A stretch of 64,000 nucleotides of DNA from Pseudomonas chlororaphis. GTDB lineage: Bacteria > Pseudomonadota > Gammaproteobacteria > Pseudomonadales > Pseudomonadaceae. Under the pieces are notes generated by a model. The model was not told where the DNA came from. It saw nothing but the letters and a program-made list of their open reading frames with translations, and searched no databases. The position numbers were made by a program, and so were the translations under genes. The stretch covers positions 186,001 to 250,000 of the forward strand of contig NZ_JSFK01000001.1 in assembly GCF_000783395.1 (NCBI RefSeq). Reading direction: 5' to 3'. This document shows positions 63,257-64,000 of this stretch, in pieces. Within the stretch, counting starts at the first letter, position 1, and each line of letters opens with the position of its first letter.

Positions 63257-63391
63257 GCTAAACCCTTACAAGCAATGGAGTAGGAATCGCTGCCATTTTT
63301 TGTAGGACAAGCGCAATGTCGGCGATACTGCCTACCTCGGTCCTACGTGACTAACGAAACTTCCTAAGTAAGCCTTTAGCAGGACTAAACG

Positions 63392-64000
63392 ATGAGTCGT
63401 CAATTGCACGCCCAGACCTATGTCTGGCTGCAGGTGTTTTCCTGTGCCGCGCGGCACCTGTCGTTCACCCGTTGCGCCGAAGAACTGCACATCACCCCGG
63501 GGGCGGTCAGTCAGCAGATTCGGCAATTGGAAGATCGCCTCGGGTTTCGTCTGTTTCATCGGCGCGCGCGCGGTGTCGAGTTGAGCGCGGAGGGGCAGCG
63601 GCTGGCGATTACCGTTAACGAAGCGTACGGCAGCATCGATGCCGAATTGCGTCGACTGGATGCCGGAATGATCAGCGGGATTTTGCGTGTGCGTTCGATT
63701 CCGTCGTTCCTCAGCAAATGGCTGACACCGCGTTTGCCACGCCTGCAACAGCGCTATCCGGACATTCAGCTGCGTCTGGTCGCCGAGGACAGCAGCGTGC
63801 CGTTGCACGAGGGCGACTTCGACCTGGCCATTGATCTGAACGACGGCAGTTATCCGGGATTGTTATCCACAGCCTTGCTCGACGAGCAGATTTTCCCGGT
63901 GTGCGCGCCGAGTTTGCTGCGCGGGCGACCGCCGCTGCACGGGCCGGCGGATCTGGTGCATTTTCCGTTGCTGCACGACATCACTGCGTGGCGCGGCAGT
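63392..64000 (+). CDS. LysR-type regulator, C-terminal end cut by window edge
   Basis: An LTTR of which the first 203 residues are in the window. The N-terminal DNA-binding helix-turn-helix has SFTRCAEELHITPGAVSQQI and RLFHRRARGVELSAEGQRLA; the sensor domain begins near residue 93 (LRVRSIPSFLSKWLTPRLP). It resembles GcvA/DsdC-type regulators and is divergent from sdaA, so it probably controls serine uptake and breakdown. No stop codon appears before base 64000. Confidence 0.9.
   Translation, partial: MSRQLHAQTYVWLQVFSCAARHLSFTRCAEELHITPGAVSQQIRQLEDRLGFRLFHRRARGVELSAEGQRLAITVNEAYGSIDAELRRLDAGMISGILRVRSIPSFLSKWLTPRLPRLQQRYPDIQLRLVAEDSSVPLHEGDFDLAIDLNDGSYPGLLSTALLDEQIFPVCAPSLLRGRPPLHGPADLVHFPLLHDITAWRGS

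Overview
The window reads as a chromosome segment of a Pseudomonas of the fluorescens group. The evidence is gene content and order (Mla lipid transport, murA, short-form hisG, algW, fused cysNC, a CidAB-like pair, the hmg tyrosine pathway), GC-rich codon use, and many Pseudomonas-type REP inverted repeats at gene ends. From memory, the order matches three separated stretches of the P. aeruginosa PAO1 map (around PA4457-PA4442, PA0835-PA0849 and PA3440-PA3413). No rRNA, tRNA, CRISPR array or transposase was found. All functional calls come from reading translations; no search was run.

Layout. 1-9135: kdsD (cut by the window edge), the mlaFEDCB operon, ibaG, murA, hisG, hisD and hisC. 9343-12195: a DUF4198 protein and a TonB-dependent receptor behind a 43-bp palindrome, lying between hisC and algW. 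12269-17363: algW, a Nif3-like protein, cysD and cysNC. 17543-26738: an acyltransferase, pta, a DUF3565 protein divergent from slyD, glutathione peroxidase, an Old Yellow Enzyme, a glycosyltransferase, cysZ and trxB. 26927-32335: hopJ/DUF1244, folX-folE-folM (tetrahydromonapterin synthesis), a monooxygenase-like membrane protein, a LitR-type MerR regulator, a PilZ-like protein and a short LOV photoreceptor; together this looks like a blue-light module. 32490-37917: a flavodoxin, a LysR regulator with a CidA/CidB-like pair, and a class II aldolase, MEST-like hydrolase and SDR set.

37960-41297 holds an accessory island: an HNH-DNase S-type pyocin, its immunity gene and about 0.7 kb without a recognisable gene. 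41298-47168 has DUF1302, DUF1329 and a MalT-like LuxR regulator. 47321-50785 is a 1154-residue protein resembling the dermonecrotic-toxin-domain family. 50827-55030 is the homogentisate pathway (hmgR, hmgA, fahA, maiA) with a visible operator, followed by an MFS transporter, a SirB1-like protein, a leucine dehydrogenase homologue lacking its catalytic lysine, LexA-controlled yebG, psiE, a DUF3509 protein, sdaC, sdaA and a LysR gene cut by the right edge.

The most noteworthy points are the LOV/LitR/pterin cluster, the pyocin-immunity pair with matched changes at the known specificity hot spot, the orphan toxin-like protein, the MEST-like hydrolase operon and the lysine-less leucine dehydrogenase.
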